DNA of 64,000 bases from an uncultured Veillonellaceae bacterium (lineage in GTDB: Bacteria > Bacillota > Negativicutes > Veillonellales > Dialisteraceae). How positions within the stretch are numbered: the first letter of the stretch is position 1; the number at the start of each line of letters is the position of its first letter. The notes beneath the pieces are model-generated. The model was not told the DNA's origin, ran no database searches, and worked only from the letters and a program-made list of their open reading frames with translations. This document shows positions 61,850 to 64,000 of this stretch, one piece after another. The stretch spans positions 310,001-374,000 of the forward strand of contig CAKMIA010000001.1 in the NCBI GenBank assembly GCA_927353735.1. Direction: 5' to 3'. A program made the position numbers and the translations under genes.

Positions 61850-63154
61850 TTATTCTCCCTTGGAGCTCTTGAAGCCGTCGCGTTTGGTGATGACGGTCTG
61901 TCCGCCCATGTACGGACGGAGTGCTTCCGGAATGACGATGGAGCCGTCTGCCTGCTGGTAGTTTTCCATGATGGCAGCCACCGTACGGCCTACAGCCAGA
62001 CCGGAGCCGTTCAGGGTATGAACGAATTCCGGCTTGTCTCCCGGGTGACGGCGGAAGCGGATATTGGCGCGCCGTGCCTGGAAGTCAAGGCAGTTGGAGC
62101 AGGAGGAAATTTCTCTGTATTTGTTCTGGGCCGGCATCCACACTTCCAGATCGTAGGTCTTGGCCGAGGAGAAGCCGATATCGCCCGTGCAGAGGCAGAC
62201 CACATGATAGGGAAGGCCCAGACGCTGGAGCACCCGTTCCGCTTCGGCGGTGAGGCTTTCCAGTTCATCCCAGCTGTCTTCCGGCTTGCAGTACTTCACC
62301 ATTTCCACCTTATGGAACTGGTGCTGACGGATGAGGCCGCGCGTATCCTTGCCGGCAGAGCCCGCTTCCTTACGGAAGCACGGCGTGAAGGCGGTCACAT
62401 GGACCGGCAGATCCTTGCCATCGAGAATCTCACCGGCAAAGTAGTTGGTAAGCGGTACTTCGGCGGTCGGGGTCATGTACATATCTTCCCCTTCGACCTT
62501 GTACATATCTTCTGCAAATTTCGGAAGCTGGCCCGTGCCGGTCATGGAAGCACCGTTGATGATGTACGGCGGAATGACTTCGGTATAGTCATTTTCCTGA
62601 GTGTGCATATCGAGCATCAGATTGTAGATGGCCCGTTCCAGACGAGCGGCTGCGCCGAGGTAGAAATAGAAGCGGGCGCCGGCCACTTTGCCGGCCCGTT
62701 CGGAATCGAGGATGCCCAGCTCTTCGCCCAGCTCATAATGGGCTTTGATCGGGAAATCAAACTTCGGGATTTCGCCCCAGCGGCGCACTTCCGGATTTTC
62801 GCTGTCGTCCTTGCCGACCGGTACGGATTTGTCCGTCATGTTCGGAATGCGGAGAAGCAGGGCATGGAGCGTTTCTTCCGTTTCACGGAGCTCGGCATCG
62901 ATGGCATCGATCTTATTGCCCACTTCTTTCATTTCTGCAATGGCTGCGGAAGCATCTTCGCCGTTTTTCTTGGCCAGTGCAATTTTTTTCGTTTCTGCAT
63001 TGCGCTGGCTCTTCAGCGCTTCCGTGTCCTGCAGCAGTGCACGGCGCTTTTCATCCAGCTTCAGCACTTCATCCACATCAAAGGGATTGTGGCGGTTCTT
63101 CAGGTTTTCCTTGACCTCGTCCGCATGCTCTCTGATAAATTTCATGTCCAACAT
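61850..63154 (-). CDS. serS: Seryl-tRNA synthetase
   Basis: SerRS charges tRNA-Ser. The 434-residue protein starts [21 protein letters not shown], has the long antiparallel coiled-coil arm (about 30-100) that binds the tRNA variable arm, and class II motifs including [34 protein letters not shown] (cited in part), [32 protein letters not shown] and [17 protein letters not shown]. The ATG at 63154 follows AGAGGGG. Expression is governed by the T-box upstream. Confidence 0.97.
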   Translation of the reverse strand: MLDMKFIREHADEVKENLKNRHNPFDVDEVLKLDEKRRALLQDTEALKSQRNAETKKIALAKKNGEDASAAIAEMKEVGNKIDAIDAELRETEETLHALLLRIPNMTDKSVPVGKDDSENPEVRRWGEIPKFDFPIKAHYELGEELGILDSERAGKVAGARFYFYLGAAARLERAIYNLMLDMHTQENDYTEVIPPYIINGASMTGTGQLPKFAEDMYKVEGEDMYMTPTAEVPLTNYFAGEILDGKDLPVHVTAFTPCFRKEAGSAGKDTRGLIRQHQFHKVEMVKYCKPEDSWDELESLTAEAERVLQRLGLPYHVVCLCTGDIGFSSAKTYDLEVWMPAQNKYREISSCSNCLDFQARRANIRFRRHPGDKPEFVHTLNGSGLAVGRTVAAIMENYQQADGSIVIPEALRPYMGGQTVITKRDGFKSSKGE

Positions 63155-63192
63155 AGTCTTTCGCCCCTCTGTTCTAAAATTTTCCGGCGGCA

Positions 63193-63398
63193 ATAAAAAA
63201 AGCTCTCATCCCAAGGGACGAAAGACTTCGCGGTGCCACCCAATTTGCATTTCTGCCAGCTCTGTGTACGATATCGGATACGCCGTCCGACTCTTCGCCG
63301 GCCGCTCCGGAGCGGAAACTTCTCTCTTCCCTGCAGGCTCACACCAGCCGCCTGCTCTCTGCAAAGTTCTGACAGAAGATTTTCTCCTTCTCTGCGTT
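63193..63398 (-). promoter_or_regulatory. T-box leader (tRNA-Ser-responsive) of serS
   Basis: The minus-strand leader has the perfect T-box core GGGTGGCACCGCG (63229-63241) followed by a terminator hairpin CTTTCGTCCC/GGGATGAGAG and a seven-T run (63193-63228). The base after UGG is C, pairing with the G discriminator of tRNA-Ser. Stem I lies near 63310-63390, with AGGCGGCTGGTGTGAGCCT as its distal part. The specifier codon was not fixed with confidence; TCC near 63316 is one choice. Confidence 0.92.
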
Positions 63399-63404
63399 GC
63401 ATTT

Positions 63405-63433
63405 ATTATAATCATTTCCCCATCATTTGGCAA
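63405..63433 (-). promoter_or_regulatory. Promoter of the serS T-box transcript
   Basis: TTGCCA (63428-63433), 17-base spacer, TATAAT (63405-63410) on the minus strand. Confidence 0.88.
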
Positions 63434-63476
63434 CACCCGCCCCAGCAGCCTGCACCATACGCCCCATCGGGCGCAG

Positions 63477-63505
63477 CAAAAACGCCCCGCATGCCTGCGG
63501 AGCGC
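63477..63505 (-). terminator. Terminator of the gene at the right edge
   Basis: Stem GCTCCGCA/TGCGGGGC (one G-T pair), loop GGCA, then five T residues on the minus strand, just past the stop at 63512. Confidence 0.88.
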
Positions 63506-63511
63506 TTCCTG

Positions 63512-64000
63512 TTACTTCACCCGGCCGAGAATGACCTTCGTCCGGGACGGCGGAAAAGGCGCATCCGCCGGCTGAAAATATTCAATATTCACTATCGTGA
63601 CCGGCTTCGGCTCATTATCCGGCCCGACCGGCACGAGCACGCGGTCCCCGATGCGCAGCGTCTCATCCTCCGTGCGGTAATGGTAGCGCTTTCCGCCCTC
63701 CTGAAACACCACCGAGCAGTAAATATACTCGCCGGCCTCTCTGGGCCGCCAGCGGTACAGCGCCGGATTCATCAGCGCCCCCTCCGTACGGCTCCGGAAA
63801 AACGCCGTCACCCGATCCGCGAAGGCCGGCCACGTCTCTGGCAGTCCGTTCCTGTCGAAGCTTCCCTCCAGCAGCTGCTCCGGCTGCCGCCGGTACCGCA
63901 CCACAATGCGGTACCGCAGGTCACAGCGGTCCCGGTCCATATCCGGAAAGAGCACCGGCGCCTCTGCGCACTGGCACCGTGTCTCCGGCGGTGCAAACAT
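63512..64000 (-). CDS. Unknown protein, at least 162 residues, possibly 5'-truncated
   Basis: I do not recognise this protein. The frame reaches the right edge, where the last three bases happen to read ATG on the minus strand, so the true start may lie outside. The early part has RCDLRYRIVVRYRRQPEQLLEG, the middle a WRPREAGEYIYCSVVF stretch and the end a compact beta-rich segment (LRIGDRVLVPVGPDNEPKPVTIVNI), like small barrels that carry a VPVG loop. No signal peptide is visible in the part seen. It precedes serS in the same direction but is closed off by its own terminator. Confidence 0.6.
   Translation of the reverse strand: MFAPPETRCQCAEAPVLFPDMDRDRCDLRYRIVVRYRRQPEQLLEGSFDRNGLPETWPAFADRVTAFFRSRTEGALMNPALYRWRPREAGEYIYCSVVFQEGGKRYHYRTEDETLRIGDRVLVPVGPDNEPKPVTIVNIEYFQPADAPFPPSRTKVILGRVK

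Overview
The window reads as an ordinary, gene-dense chromosomal segment of a moderately GC-rich Firmicute. Support comes from two T-box leaders (thrS, serS), a cggR-gap-pgk-tpiA-eno operon, a FabK-type enoyl reductase, the rpmE-prfA-prmC-sua5-rpiB-ywlG-glyA cluster, the pyrH-frr-uppS-cdsA-dxr-rseP-ispG cluster and the paired TIGR03960/TIGR03936 genes. A non-sporulating or anaerobic lineage such as the Negativicutes (Veillonellales, Dialister or Megasphaera type) is my best guess, but nothing in the window proves it. I saw no rRNA, tRNA, CRISPR array, insertion sequence or prophage.

Layout. 1-2.7 kb: ruvC-ruvA-ruvB, a DUF2905 membrane protein and the start of a SpoIID-like gene. 2.8-5.5 kb: etfB-etfA and a D-amino-acid-aminotransferase-like gene. 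5.7-11.8 kb: translation and one-carbon cluster from rpmE down to glyA. 11.9-22.6 kb: thioredoxin, RNase G, the two radical-SAM-linked genes, then a cell-shape operon (mreB-like, mreC, mreD, mrdA, a MinD-like ATPase, rodA). 22.9-28.3 kb: glycolytic operon behind its repressor CggR. 28.6-31.4 kb: the main plus-strand island (fabK, gamma-carbonic anhydrase, a small acetyltransferase, an HD-GYP-like protein), each unit with its own promoter or terminator. 31.4-36.2 kb: proS, chorismate mutase, recD2, comF. 36.4-44.7 kb: rpsB-tsf, then the pyrH to ispG cluster, which joins translation, undecaprenyl and CDP-diacylglycerol synthesis and the MEP pathway. 45-53 kb: a more accessory stretch (acyltransferase, two secreted proteins of unknown role, a divergent diaminopimelate decarboxylase, an amino-acid ABC importer, an EamA transporter, a PadR regulator). 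53-57.6 kb: thrS with a HutP-family gene, and an ABC exporter. 57.7-64 kb: yajC-fau-secD-secF, a solitary DpnI-type endonuclease, serS and a partial unknown gene.

Most genes are on the minus strand and tightly packed, often with 4-base ATGA overlaps. Many intergenic gaps hold a readable sigma-A-type promoter (17-base spacer, often with an extended -10) or a rho-independent terminator, so transcription units can be drawn with fair confidence.

Most unusual points: the MreB homologue has lost its nucleotide-binding and catalytic motifs; the aminotransferase has leucine where the PLP-binding lysine should be; an unannotated small transcript of about 180 bases with a CU-rich, anti-Shine-Dalgarno segment lies between 51.18 and 51.40 kb; a DpnI homologue stands alone in a housekeeping region; and a HutP-family gene is fused translationally to T-box-controlled thrS.
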